A stretch of 64,000 nt of DNA from Cerrena zonata. Taxonomy: Eukaryota > Basidiomycota > Agaricomycetes > Polyporales > Cerrenaceae. The stretch is taken from NCBI GenBank assembly GCA_038087015.1, contig JASBNA010000044.1, positions 186,001 through 250,000 of the forward strand. Direction: 5' to 3'. The translations under genes and the position numbers were made by a program. How positions within the stretch are numbered: position 1 is the stretch's first letter; each line of letters opens with the position of its first letter. Shown one piece after another: positions 1 to 11,027 of the stretch. The notes under the pieces are model-generated. The model was not told the DNA's origin, ran no database searches, and saw nothing but the letters and a program-made list of their open reading frames with translations.

Positions 1-916
1 ACATTGACTGTCTTTTTTCGTCTTCACCAAAGGCATTAACACCATGTTCCACGTTTGCAACTGAGAATTCCAAATCATCAGTAGTGATCATATCCCAGTA
101 TTTGTAGACCATCATGATGGTGAAGACATTAGCGACTGAAGCCACGAAGATCCCATCGATATAATGGGTGGCTCCTTCACAAATTTTATCACTAAAACCA
201 TAAACTAAGACTTGACCAGCAGCAAAGAAGAATAGCCCTAAGATGATAGCACCCAAGGGCCAGTAAGAGTCTAGAGCGAAAATCACCAATATGACTTGAG
301 AAATGACATAAGCAGCTAAAATGATTGCATTTATGACAAAGGTAAAGATGAATAAGGTTTCAGTTTTAGTATCATCCAAAGCAGTATCCCAACCTTTAAA
401 AGTGATTAAACTAATGATAAAATTGATAAACCCCCAAATGATGGTAATTAACCTCACGGACCACATTGAAGTTTTCGAGCCATCTTCCCAGAATTGGAAA
501 CAAAGTAAACCATTATATAAAAGACAAGAACAAACAGCACTAGCAAAACCAATTTGTAAACTTACAAAATAAGCATAACTTTCACTACTTGGAGGACTAA
601 CACCACAATCCACCACTAAAGAACTTATAGTTAGAGCAATGAACAAGTAGAAAAAATATAACATTTCAGTTCTACCAATGGCGGTGTACTTGGCACGAAC
701 GTTGAAGATGATAATCAATAAGATCACCAATCCACCAAAATGAACAAAAGCGGTACCAATTTGAAAAATCATTGTATTAGCCAATTCAACTGATCTGGCA
801 TAACAAGTTGGAACGATCCCCCGAGTGAAATAGGATGACTGGTTGACTGCACCGACCACCGAGCAGAGCGGGAACGCGGTTCTATTACACACATCAGCAA
901 AGCTTCCAAAGGTCAT
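1..916 (-). CDS. CHS7: Chitin synthase export chaperone Chs7 (3' end cut by window edge)
   Basis: The frame starts at an ATG at 916 and stays open to the window edge, giving 305 codons, close to the usual 300-340 of the family, so only the extreme C-terminus is missing. Chs7 is an ER membrane protein that lets the chitin synthase Chs3 fold and leave the ER. Seen here: a short polar N-terminus with FxxxCxxxxFPLCSVV, about seven hydrophobic segments, and family-typical stretches such as VDCGVSPPSS (near residue 103), WPLGAIILG, FFAAGQVLVYGFSDKIC and MMVYKYWD near the end. The tail is polar and rich in D/E/K. No frameshift is seen. It is divergent from nothing; MDM34 lies upstream on the same strand. 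Confidence 0.93.
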   Translation of the reverse strand, partial: MTFGSFADVCNRTAFPLCSVVGAVNQSSYFTRGIVPTCYARSVELANTMIFQIGTAFVHFGGLVILLIIIFNVRAKYTAIGRTEMLYFFYLFIALTISSLVVDCGVSPPSSESYAYFVSLQIGFASAVCSCLLYNGLLCFQFWEDGSKTSMWSVRLITIIWGFINFIISLITFKGWDTALDDTKTETLFIFTFVINAIILAAYVISQVILVIFALDSYWPLGAIILGLFFFAAGQVLVYGFSDKICEGATHYIDGIFVASVANVFTIMMVYKYWDMITTDDLEFSVANVEHGVNAFGEDEKRQSM

Positions 917-1129
917 CTTGGATCGAGTAATGAAGAGTAGTTGATATTTGATTTGGTGTTTTTTTTAAAACATTTTTTTCTTTCTTTACTTGATGTTCAC
1001 TTCTTTTTTTAGCGATTTGATGCGATTAAAACGTAAACACTGAGGATTAGGTCTACAATGACAACCTTAAAGCGTACAGAATACTACAGTAGCACGGTAC
1101 AGTAAAACACATTAGCACATTAGTCATAA

Positions 1130-2590
1130 CTAGGATTGGTAAGGAGGAGGAAGGTCCAAACCAAGAGATCTATTTAGTTTTTCCTTCAATAATTGGTTAT
1201 TATAACTTTTAATTTGTTTGAATAGTTTATCATCATTGAAAGAATTGTAGTTTTTCAATTCATTTAGTAGTTTATCACTTGGTTTGTATTTAGGAGAAGG
1301 TTGATGTTTTTCCAACTTGACGTCGTTGATGACTTCGAAAGGTTTAACTTCATTATGGCCCAAGCCCAATCCAATCACATTACCCTTTACTGGTACCGGA
1401 TGGACCAAGTGTTCTTTAGGAGAAGAAGGAGGAGGAGCAGGTAAGGAAACTGGTTGGTGTTCTTTTGTATTGGTGTTCTTCTTGATTTTGATCTTTCTTC
1501 TCTTCGGTTTGATGGGAATTGAATTTTTGGAATTGGTAGTATTATAATTATTTGATTGGATCAAACTAATTTCTTTCAAAATATTATCGACCTTGTTATA
1601 ATCATGGCCCAATAACATATTGATGGGGATCCCATTCAAATTGTGATTATTAAGTAATAAATCTTGATTTGATAAGTTTAAGTTGGTGTATAATGAATTA
1701 ACCAAGTTAGGTAAGGAAATATCTTGACAATATTTATCTAGATGACATCTTTGAATAGTTTTTTTGAATTTTGGAATATTTAATTTTAAGCTTTCTCTTG
1801 AATTGAAGATCGAGGATATTTTCATCAAGTTATTTGGAGAAAAAGATTGTTGGAATTCTAACAATTCATCATCTTCCAGATCCTCGCTATCCTCGGCATC
1901 TTTTTCTCTCACTTCTTCTTCTTTCTTTTGTTGTTGTTTATATAAATCGTTAATGGTGGATTCATTAACAAGAGTATATTTCAACGATAGTTTATGGATC
2001 AACGTTGGTAAGGTTTCTCTAAACAAGTCTCGTATTTGATTTTCTATTTGTTTCTGTAAGTAGTTGGCCAATACTTGTACGGTATCAAAGGTAGAACTGA
2101 CTTTAATCGAATCTAATGGATCATTTCGGAAAACTAAAGTCAATCCTTTCGTTTTCGAAAAAACAATAATCCCAATCCCATTGATCTTGATATCACTTAA
2201 CTTCAAATCAAGCGGAATGTTGAATGCTTCATTGGATAATAAAAAGTCCGGAGTAGTGAAATTATGGCAATCCTGATTGATTTCTTTCTCTAATGAGTTA
2301 TCACTATAGATCTTCAACGGGTTGGCTTGTACCTTGGTATGCAAGGTCAAATGAAAGTCTCCGTCGTAATTTATCTTGAATATACCTCTGAATCTATCCT
2401 TAGCCAACTCCCCAATCTCTAATATTTCAAAATTTGGAGGGCTCAATCCAAAATTTAAATCTTTTATTTGAATATTTGATGCTAATATATTTGGCCGTTT
2501 CCCGCTATTCAAAGCGTCGGTGAGTAGATCCTTGGTCCAGTTTCTCAACGAGTCGGTTTCTAGCGAGTTCCAGTTTACTTTAAACGACAT
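1130..2590 (-). CDS. MDM34: ERMES complex subunit Mdm34
   Basis: This 486-residue protein starts [11 protein letters not shown]. Its first ~205 residues match the SMP lipid-binding domain of Mdm34/Mmm2, with landmarks [49 protein letters not shown] and a helix ending at [12 protein letters not shown]. Mdm34 is the mitochondrial outer-membrane partner in the ER-mitochondria tether (with Mmm1, Mdm12 and Mdm10) that moves phospholipids. The SMP domain is followed by a Glu/Asp-rich coiled stretch (~residues 222-245), a Ser/Asn linker, a basic block ([11 protein letters not shown], ~365) and a proline-rich part ending LDLPPPYQS, a PPPY-type motif that could recruit a WW-domain ubiquitin ligase (inference; Rsp5 is the known type). 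The length is normal and there are no breaks. Confidence 0.93.
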   Translation of the reverse strand: MSFKVNWNSLETDSLRNWTKDLLTDALNSGKRPNILASNIQIKDLNFGLSPPNFEILEIGELAKDRFRGIFKINYDGDFHLTLHTKVQANPLKIYSDNSLEKEINQDCHNFTTPDFLLSNEAFNIPLDLKLSDIKINGIGIIVFSKTKGLTLVFRNDPLDSIKVSSTFDTVQVLANYLQKQIENQIRDLFRETLPTLIHKLSLKYTLVNESTINDLYKQQQKKEEEVREKDAEDSEDLEDDELLEFQQSFSPNNLMKISSIFNSRESLKLNIPKFKKTIQRCHLDKYCQDISLPNLVNSLYTNLNLSNQDLLLNNHNLNGIPINMLLGHDYNKVDNILKEISLIQSNNYNTTNSKNSIPIKPKRRKIKIKKNTNTKEHQPVSLPAPPPSSPKEHLVHPVPVKGNVIGLGLGHNEVKPFEVINDVKLEKHQPSPKYKPSDKLLNELKNYNSFNDDKLFKQIKSYNNQLLKEKLNRSLGLDLPPPYQS

Positions 2591-3100
2591 CCTGTCCTTG
2601 GTTCATCCCAGAAGATAAGCTTGTTGTAGAATTAAAAGTGATAATGAAGTAAAAAAAAAAAAATAAAATAAAAATTTTTGCCCTTCTGACACTAAAATGA
2701 GTTAAAATGAAAACACCCGGAGTCCCTGGTTTACGGAGGCACCGTCGCTACGCCAGTGATCGTACGATCGGTTGGTTATATACTAAGATGGGGTGATGGA
2801 CTCGGTGTTTGTTCTGTGGGGAGCCAGGGGTTAAGTAGGTGACGGGGTAATGGCATTACGTACAATTAGAGTATAATTACAATCACCGTACAATCACCGT
2901 ACAGTTACAATCTCAGTACAATTCAGGGAGCGTCCCGGAAACTGCTGTAGTATGTACTGTATAAGATTGTATAGGCTGAAGCACTCATCTCTTGTTATAG
3001 CGTATATTGAAGTATTAGTATGATTATAGGAATGGTTAAAGGGAATGACAGTCTTCTTTAGAGGAAGTAAGTTAGACGGTTTAAGATGAAATAGTAAGAG

Positions 3101-3500
3101 ATCTGTATAATTATATGGTATGGTATACTGATAGTGTAATAAAGTGAATGATAACCTTGTATAATAAGTGATATACTAAATGATAGTACAGTACAATGAT
3201 TGATAAAGTTAATGATAAGGTAGTACAATGTTGATAGTGTTGTGCAATAAATGATAGTTTAGTACAGTAATTGTATAATAAAAGATAGTATAGTATAGTA
3301 TATTATAGTACAGTACTATAAAAGATAGTATAGTGAATGATAGTATAGTATAGTGTAGTATAGTATGGTACGGTACAATAAAAGATAGTAGATTAAAATA
3401 AAAGATAGTACACTACAATAAAAGATAATACACTACAATAAAAGGTAGTACACTACAATAAATGATACTGTTGTGCAATAAATGATAGTATAGTACGGTA
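3101..3500. repeat. Low-complexity TATAG/GATAGTA repeat tract
   Basis: Many imperfect copies of AGTATAGTA, GATAGTA and GTACAGTA are interspersed with AATAAAAG and AATGATAG words over about 400 bp. The same pentamer family recurs right after the RAM2 stop at 42144-42212. This looks like microsatellite expansion. No protein is supported on either strand. Confidence 0.8.
3371..3470. repeat. 20-bp tandem repeat, about five units
   Basis: Units with exactly 20-bp spacing can be read at 3371, 3391, 3411, 3431 and 3451. The last three begin with CACTACAATA, and each unit continues with an AAAGATAGTA-like half. Drift is a few bases per unit. It lies inside the wider AT-rich repeat tract upstream of the peroxidase gene. 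Confidence 0.85.
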
Positions 3501-3826
3501 CAATAAGAGTTCAACTCTTCAGATAGCACAGTTCGAAGTAGTATGTTCTCTTATAGTATAGAATAACCGTATGGCTTAATGGTGTATATACATAGTCCAT
3601 ATCTTAGTATACAGTAGCTAATGGATGGCTTGAGAGTATATGGCTGGTCAGTTCAAATGTATATTACATATATGGTATGCTGTATTATGTACTGCCGGTT
3701 AGAACGGGATTATGGTCACGGTAGGTATGGCCTTGCTCATAGTGCTTGCTAAATACCTTTATGTCCTGTAACCGTATAATCTCGTGGATAGCCTGATGGA
3801 GTGAAAAAAGATTAATATACAGTACT

Positions 3827-4372
3827 ATGGAAATGAAGTTTTCAATCAAAGCATCACTAACTCCTTGTCAACCAAGAATGACAGACGACACTATCTACGA
3901 CATAACCGTGGAAGATTGCCAAGGGAATCAAGTTCCCTTGTCCAAGTATCGAAACAAGGTTCTACTAATAGTCAATGTTGCTAGTTTATGTGGATTTACA
4001 CCCCAATACGTTGAATTACAAAAATTATATCAGAAATACCTTGATAAAGGATTAATAATATTGGCCTTCCCTTGCAATCAATTTGCAAACCAAGAACCAC
4101 TTAATGATGAAGAGACTTCAAGGTTTATCAGAAAAAAGTTCAATGTTACCTTCCCAATAATGAAAAAAGTTAATGTCAATGGAAAAGAAGCTTCTAAATT
4201 ATATACATTCATGAAGAAAAAATGTAAAACACCAATTGGTTTTGAAGGAGTACGGTGGAATTTTGAAAAATTTCTTATAAATAGAAAAGGTTTCGTTGTT
4301 AATAGATACATGAGCGAAACTACACCATTAAGTTTTGAAAATCATATTATAAATTTATTAAATCAAGACTAA
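3827..4372 (+). CDS. Glutathione peroxidase-like thiol peroxidase (GPX/Hyr1 family), no standard resolving Cys
   Basis: This 181-residue protein belongs to the glutathione peroxidase family, which in fungi reduces peroxides with thioredoxin. The active-site loop NVASLCGFTPQY holds the peroxidatic Cys55; Gln85 (in FPCNQF), Trp144 and Asn145 (WNFEKFL) complete the usual catalytic set. The position of the resolving cysteine in S. cerevisiae Gpx3 (Cys82, in QFCQLNYGV) is Ile101 here (RFIRKKFNV). Other cysteines are at 14, 31, 83 and 133. The family core begins near residue 18, where a second Met (MTDDTIYDI) could be the true start; the extra N-terminus is basic and could be a targeting sequence (inference). 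Its stop lies four bases from the stop of ISW2, so the transcripts must overlap. Confidence 0.9.
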   Translation: MEMKFSIKASLTPCQPRMTDDTIYDITVEDCQGNQVPLSKYRNKVLLIVNVASLCGFTPQYVELQKLYQKYLDKGLIILAFPCNQFANQEPLNDEETSRFIRKKFNVTFPIMKKVNVNGKEASKLYTFMKKKCKTPIGFEGVRWNFEKFLINRKGFVVNRYMSETTPLSFENHIINLLNQD

Positions 4373-4376
4373 AAAG

Positions 4377-7300
4377 CTATTTTTTCATTTTTTTATTATT
4401 TTTATTATTATTTGAAGTTTCTTCTAATTTTCGTTTATCAACGTTTGGTGGTTGCATTTCTTTTAATATACATGATAATAACGTGGTACATCTTCTTGAT
4501 AATTCTGAACTATTTCTCAGTTGAAAGAAGAAATCAAATTCAAATAACGGACTTTCTCGAATTGCATCTCTAATTCTATCATAAATATCTGGTCTATCTA
4601 ATCCAAACTTATATAACTGTACTAATAAAAACCGATCTTCTTCTTCACTGAAAATACGCTTATTAGTGGTTGCTGGAGGATTTTTCAAAACTAATTCTTG
4701 TAACGGATATTTATATTGACTTAATTTTCGACGTAAACTTTCTTTTTGTAATTTAACTTTTAAGATTTTTTCTTCTCCCATTTCAATTTGATTTATAAAT
4801 CTTTCATATCCTTCAATTTCTTCATAATTGGTCCAGAATTTATTTGCGTATTCTCTAATTTCTTCTTCACTTTTATCTTCGAATTCAGTACTTATTAATT
4901 TAATTGAATTTCTTCCATACTTTATACTCAATGATATAAAATGTTGGAAATCTCTTCTATTCCATTCATTAAATCCTTGTTTTAATAATTCTTCTTTTAA
5001 AGCTTTTTCTTCTTCAGTTAATGGTCTTGAATTATCAATTTCTTCCTGTTCAATCTTTTGTTCTAATTGTCTTTGTTTTAAAGTATCTTCTTTACCTGCT
5101 TTTAATGGTACAACATATTTGGTCTGTTTTTTATAATAATTTCTTTCTAAATCATATAATTCAATCAATTTATGGGGGTAAAATTGATGATCATATATAT
5201 TTAATTGTTTTGGTGGTTTGGGTCCACTTTTAATGGCTGGTCCAGTTCTTCCACCAGTATTTAATACATCTTTATAGTACATATCAATTGAATAATTTTC
5301 TTTACGTTCTCTCTTACCTGGATTAATCCATCCATGCCCAATATTACTTATTGCTTTTGCTTCTTTCTTCTTAAAATTTTCTCCATTCCATTCATAAACT
5401 GATTCATCGTTATTACTAAAATTTTGTAATGCATTTAAATTTAATGATTCATATTTTTTATTTAATTCACTGGTTTTTTGTTCACTATCTCTTAATAACG
5501 TTTCAATATCAATATCTTCATCATTCTTGGTTTCATTTTGAAACATTTCATTTGCACCATGTTGAATCATATTTAATAATTCATCTTTTGAATTACTAAG
5601 ATTGTTATTAACGTTAGCATTATTTCTTCCTTGTTGAATAACTAATTGATCTAATCTTAATTTTTGAGTAGCTCTTTCTAAAACTTTTTCTTCAATCGCA
5701 TTTTCAGTAACAAATCTGAAAACTTTAACCTGTTTTGTTTGTCCAATTCTATGAGCTCTATCCATTGCTTGTAAATCAGCTTGAGGATTCCAGTCACTAT
5801 CAAATAAAATAACAATGTCAGCAGTAGTTAAATTAATACCTAAACCACCAGCTCTAGTTGTTAATAAAAATACAAATTTTTCCAGACCAGGTTTATTATA
5901 TTCATCAATTGCATTAATACGATCAGCGTGATCAGTTTGACCATCAATACGACAATATTCAAATTCTCTAAAATAACAATAATCTTCCAAAATATCCAAC
6001 ATTCTACTCATCTGAGAAAATATTAAAACTCTTGAACCTTCTTGTTGAAATTTTTTCAATAATTTATCCAAGATTATCATTTTTTGAGCGTTGAAAACTA
6101 AATGTTCATCAGTGGTAAAAGGAGGACCTGGTTCAGCACCCTCAAATAGATAAGGATGATTGCAACATTTACGCAATTGCATAACAATATTCAATAACCT
6201 TGTTTTACTTTCCTTTTTACCATTTGCACCGTTGACTGCATCGATATCTTTTTCTAAAATTTTCTGATACCATTTTCTTTGCATATCTGACATTTTAACG
6301 TATAAATTCAATTCCTTTTTAGGCAATAAGGACTTTTCAACATCGGCTTTAATTCGACGTAATAAGAAAGGCTTTAAGACTTTATGTAATTGAGTTATAA
6401 TATTATCATCATTATCATTAGTAAACCAATCATCAAAAGTATCACTTTCACCAAAAATATCTGGTAAAATAAAATTTAATAAAGCCCATAATTCATGTAA
6501 ATTATTTTGTAAAGGGGTACCAGTTATTAACAAACGGTTTTTCAGATGAAACATACGAATGATTTGTGACAATAAACTTTCTTCATTTTTAATACGATGA
6601 GCTTCATCAATTATAATGTATTGCCAATTAAATTTTTTAAATGAAGATTTTTCTCTAATAACAATTTCATAAGAACTTATCACAACATCAAAATCACAAT
6701 TCATTAATCTTGACTGAATTAACTGATTTCTTTCATCTTTGTCACCTTGTAATACTAAAACCCTAACATCTGGTGTCCATTTAGCAAATTCCCTCAGCCA
6801 ATTATCTAAAGTTGATTTAGGTACTATAATTAAATGAGGTCCATTTATGTTTTTCAAGTATCTCAAATAACCTAGAAAACTTATTGTTTGCAAAGTTTTA
6901 CCTAAACCCATTTCATCTGCTAAAAGAAATCCATTAACTCCATTTTCGTAAAGTGAAACCATCCAATTAAGACCTTGTATTTGATACGGTCTTAATTCTC
7001 CATGAATATAATTTGGACTTTCACTAAACTCAGTTATATTGGCAGTATCTTCTTCATCACGTAATAATTCTGCATCTTCTTCCTTTTCAGTTTTTCTTCT
7101 TTTCTTATTGGAACTTTCTTCTTGATTGATTTTTTCGATCACTTGAGCAAAGTTTGCATCTTTTTCGACTTTAGCGTCAATGAAGTGCTTAAACAACCCG
7201 GTTAATCCCAATAAGTATTTGAATCTCTTAACCGTAGCATCAATATCAAACGTTTGCTTATCAGACTCAACAAAGTACTTCGCCTTGTTTTCAGCTATAT

Positions 7301-7578
7301 TGGTGGTGGTTTCTGCATTGGAATTGGCAACCACCGATGCGCCATCTCCTACAGTGGTGATGGTAGCCGGCTGTTGTCCTTTGGCAGCAGCTGGCTCTAT
7401 TGATTCTTGACGAGACTATTGCTATTGGTTAGTAAAATCCCAAAACTTCAAATATTATTTTTCACCCAAATGTACATACTTCAGTTTCGTTATCAGGAAC
7501 AATTGAATCAGGGTGATTCCCGTTACCGTTGGCATTGGCACTCGAATCCCCATTATGTTGAATACTCATGTCACTCAT
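4377..7578 (-). CDS. ISW2: Chromatin-remodelling ATPase Isw2, two exons
   Basis: The gene joins exon 1 (7578-7480, 33 codons) to exon 2 (7415-4377), giving 1,045 residues against about 1,120 for S. cerevisiae Isw2. The long frame alone has no ATG near its upstream end, and the splice restores one: MSDMSIQHN. Order: acidic/Asn-rich N-terminus; a helical segment with [17 protein letters not shown] typical of ISWI; SNF2 ATPase with motif I DEMGLGKT (~200-207), the DEAH box ([13 protein letters not shown], ~300) and a helicase C lobe with [11 protein letters not shown] and [14 protein letters not shown]; then the HAND-SANT-SLIDE region ([28 protein letters not shown]). Isw2 slides nucleosomes and represses genes. 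The choice of ISW2 over ISW1 rests on the N-terminal motif. The 3' end nearly touches the peroxidase gene. Confidence 0.92.
7416..7479 (-). other. Spliceosomal intron in ISW2 (64 nt)
   Basis: Read on the minus strand, the segment starts GTATGT (7479-7474), carries a perfect TACTAAC branch site (7434-7428) and ends CAATAG (AG at 7417-7416), all textbook yeast signals. Splicing is in phase 0 and joins an ATG-started 33-codon exon to the long ATPase frame. Without it, the long frame is closed by a TAG just upstream (7418-7416) and has no usable start. Confidence 0.92.
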
Positions 7579-9099
7579 GTTAAAGCAATCAATATCGATA
7601 TTCTAAACAAGATCTGCTTCAAAGTTGATAAATTTCACTTTTGATGAGAAAACCAGTTGTCGCTTTTTTTTTTTTTCTGTATTCTTTGGTGGCTCTATCT
7701 ATATCTATTGAACCCCCCAATATACTACAAGTATACACCTTCTTATCTAGTTAGCAGTCGGCTCCGAACGTGTATCAGCCCTCTCCAATCAACGTATTTC
7801 AAGTACCATCAATTTCCCTGCTCCTACCAGTACATGGTCAACGAGTTCGACACCAACGCGTCTGGTGAAAAGTTTACGCACGACCCTTCCAGAGGGACTA
7901 ATGATCCAACTGAAGGACTGGGTAGCTGCAAAAGGTGGCTATATCACCCGGTAGAAGGAGGAAGAGGTTGCTAGAAATACTCCCAGGGCTTATGCCACTC
8001 CCGTACCCAACAACCTGAGGGTTTTTTTTTGTCTTTTTCACGATAGAATGCAACTGTAAGTAACGATCTTTCAGCATAAGATCCTTGGTAAGCATGGCAC
8101 GCATAAGATGACAGTTTCAACCAATAGTCATTGGCATAGGTGAGTGGATTTGACGTACAGACGTGTAAATAAGGAGAAATTGATTGTTCTTTGGTAAATG
8201 TTTATTTATTTTCATTTGAATTGTTTCTCGCTTAGTGGAAATAAATTATTAATTCATAAATTTATTTGGCATCGCTACATATACATACGTTCGTTCCTAC
8301 ATACCCTAGGCCAGAAGCATTTACAATTGTAATCGAAGCTTGACGAAGGCAGAAGAAGGAGCAATCGCATGCTCCTATAAGCCCGAAAAAGTGAAGGACT
8401 AACAAACAGAAAAAAAAAAACAGAGACTAAAACAACACTAAAAAAGCGTAGGCACAATTGAAAAGTTTGAAAATCTTTTAGTTTAGCCCTTTACAAGCTA
8501 CTTGTTTCCATTTCGATTGTTTTCACTTGCTAGTATAAAGATCGTATTCTAAAAGTATAATTTTAGACTATTTGATTGTTTTTTGCTGTATATTTAGTGA
8601 AATAGCTGCCTTATTGTGTTGTTTTTTGTTGAAAGTTTATCAGGTTGTTAATTGGAAAGATTGAATAACAAAACAACCGTTTGCTTCTTGGAAAGTTTTT
8701 CGTTGACTAATTGTACTGGCCCAATCATTTAGGGGTTTTATAGTCTCCAAGACAATCAAATATCCCTTTCTCAATTGCAAGTAGTTCTGCTTTTTCTTTT
8801 TTTGTTGTTGTTGTTTTTTGTTATTGGTTTTTCTCCTTCTTAATCCCCAATCCTACCGTCAAGTTACATTCTAATTCGAGATTAAAGCTTTATTTATATA
8901 AATCTTGATATAATCTTGTGTATTTTTTGGGTCTTTAGATTTGAAAATTTGAAGAAGTAAATTTTTTTGCAAAAACATAAACAAAATAAAACTGAAAAAC
9001 CGTATTAAAACCTTGTTTAATTACTTTGTGGAAAACCTAATCAAAAAGTGATTCGTGACAGCCTTTAAAAAAACAAGTAATCAATAAGATAGCGACAGA
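7579..9099. other. Long divergent intergenic region
   Basis: This 1.5-kb spacer lies between ISW2 (-) and the PH-like gene (+). The part from 7740 to 8110 has more G+C than usual and is open on both strands. One ATG-started frame at 7834-7974 (46 codons) looks vaguely coding but matches nothing I know. From 8160 to 9099 it is T-rich with several poly-T and TTG runs, as in a long fungal 5' leader. No RNA gene was recognised. Confidence 0.5.
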
Positions 9100-11027
9100 A
9101 TGGCAAACGAATTTGTACAACCTCCGATACTTAAGGATGTTGAGACTGAAAGTAATTCATCCGATATTGAATCAACAATTGATTCATATATTGAAAAATC
9201 CCCAATTACTAATCGGTTTAGAGTCGATAATCCTAACTTACACCCAATTGGACTGCAAAATAACGAAAAAGAAGACGAAGAAGATCAAAGTATAAGAAGT
9301 TCATCTCCAACTTCAAACATGCCGACTGTTGTTTCAAATACCACTGCTACAACAACCCCAATAGCTACACCAAATCCAAATAATCACGAAGTTGATTTTG
9401 ATAAAAATGATAATACCCCATCTAGTTTTGCCACCGCTAGAGAAAATAACGATCAATTAGATACTGACAATAGTAAACCAGTTTTTCAACCGAATACTCA
9501 TGGTTTGGATTCAAATAAACAATACCTCTATCAAATTGACACCACTGAACATACTGCTGGTAGTCATGCTCAAACAAAACCTTTGAATGATGAAGAATTT
9601 GATAATAATTCAATCATTTCCAGTTATGGACATACTGATCAATCAACCTCTAATAATAATAATAATGAAGATTTGAGTCGTATTCCTTCCACAACGTCAA
9701 TGAAATCAACGGCAACTTTGAAAAATAAAATGAAGAGATTTTCATTAGGTAGATTAGGTAGTACTAATCGTCAATCTGATGCAGGATTAAAAAGAAATAG
9801 ATTTTCATTAAATTCATCATTAAGTCGATTAGCCCTTAATAATAGTAGCTCCTCATCCATTAAAAGTTATAAAGTAAGTGAAGACTCAATACCAAGAAGC
9901 TCAACCTCATCAATAAATACAACAGAAACTCCATTTTGGAAATATCATATTTTAAATTTGGTAAAAATTTATACTTAACCACCAATCCTGGTTTAAAACA
10001 TATTTATTGTCGAAATGCTCCTGGTTATTATGTTGATGTTAAATATCCAAATGAACAAGATAGACTGAAAAAAAATGGATATACTTTAATTTTTCGGGAT
10101 ATCAATACTGTTGAAACCATACCAAATTTAAGTCAAGGTAAATTTGAAGAGAACAAAGGTGAAAAAAATGAACCAATTATGATCATAACCAAAAAATCAG
10201 AACGAGAAGGTGGATATATGACATTGTCGATTTCAAGACTGAGTAAATTGCATCATAATGTAATTAAACATATTCATAAATTAGATATTGATCAAGCACC
10301 TAAGTTCAACGGATTATCAATGCCCAAGAAGTTTGATTATAAATACATTCCAATTGATCAAATTGGAGGTCATAGACGATATAACGAAGTTGAAAATTTC
10401 AAGAATTTTGAATTAAAAGATTTTAATAACACCAAATGGAATATTGGATCAATTCCAAGAGTTAGAATAAGTAAAATGAATCGTTTAAAAAATAAATTAA
10501 ATCAAGATAATCCAGAGAATGTTGACGATGAAGAAGTCTTTAAATTCATTGGTAAGAAAAATATTTATTTTCATCAAAATTATATTGAAGACTCTCAACA
10601 TTTAAAGTATAGGGTTAATTCTAATGATCCTCGTAAAGTTTATTTACAAGAACATGATAATCCAAAGGATTTCCCACCAGTTCTAGCCATGTTTAGACCT
10701 TGTGAAAATAAAACTAGAAAAAGACTTTTAAAATCATTCAAACATCTTAGTTTTCAACAACAACAACAACAAACTTTACTTGATAGAAAAATTAATCATA
10801 ATTCTGTTGATAATGATATTGCAGCTGGCGCAGAAATTCGTAACTATTATAAAGGAGGAGACGGATTATATTATATGGTTAATCCTAATGATGATTTACC
10901 AGACGATAATAAGCTTGGTTGGATAACGGTTTACGAAGATTCTAAAATCTTGGGAAGTAGAGGAATGTTTGATATCGTAGTTGGATTAACTTTGGCCGTT
11001 GGGTTTGATTCGTCTCTTGATCGTTGA
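9100..11027 (+). CDS. Ser-rich PH-like domain protein (YHR131C/YNL144C type), one apparent frameshift
   Basis: Two overlapping frames make one protein of about 642 residues. The first (from ATG 9100) is Ser/Asn/Thr-rich, with FSLGRLG and FSLNSSLSRL basic patches near residues 210-245. The second carries the conserved part: YHIL-[N/K]FGKNLYLTTNP, KHIYCRNAPGYYVDV, then IPRVRISKM, LAMFRPCENKTRKR and a C-terminal WITVYEDSKILGSRGMFDIVVGLTLAVGF. I recall this arrangement from uncharacterised yeast proteins such as YHR131C and YNL144C, described as PH-domain proteins (moderate certainty). The frame changes by -1 at 9951-9957, either because one A is missing from a run or by true -1 slippage; the heptamer there is TTTAAAT in the correct phase. 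A polyglutamine run sits near the C-terminus. Confidence 0.75.
9951..9957 (+). other. In-phase TTTAAAT slippery heptamer at a -1 frame break
   Basis: In the upstream frame the bases read T-TTA-AAT, the X-XXY-YYZ layout of a -1 frameshift site. A -1 slip here leads straight into the conserved downstream frame (TTT GGT AAA AAT...), before the upstream frame stops at 9978. An A lost from the adjacent run would look the same. Confidence 0.45.

Larger units (their letters stand above)
2591..3826. other. Intergenic region with AT-rich repeats (MDM34 / GPX divergent promoters)
   Basis: This 1.2-kb spacer separates two divergent genes. I see no supported gene. The first part (to ~2950) is mixed in composition with runs of A near 2650. 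From about 3110 to 3500 it becomes a patchwork of TATAG/TAGTA pentamers and a 20-bp tandem repeat (listed separately). Promoters of both neighbours must lie here, but no specific site could be assigned. Confidence 0.6.

Noticed and set aside
7334..7415. GTG at 7334 as the ISW2 start
   Set aside because: A non-ATG start is not needed: the exon upstream, with complete splice signals, supplies an ATG in phase.
7834..7974. 46-codon ATG frame upstream of ISW2
   Set aside because: Codons look plausible, but no homologue is recognised, the minus strand is open as well, and a stop ends it before any motif.
9936..9980. An intron as explanation for the frame change in the PH-like gene
   Set aside because: The frames overlap and join within a few bases; no GT...TACTAAC...AG set fits, and any intron would remove conserved residues.
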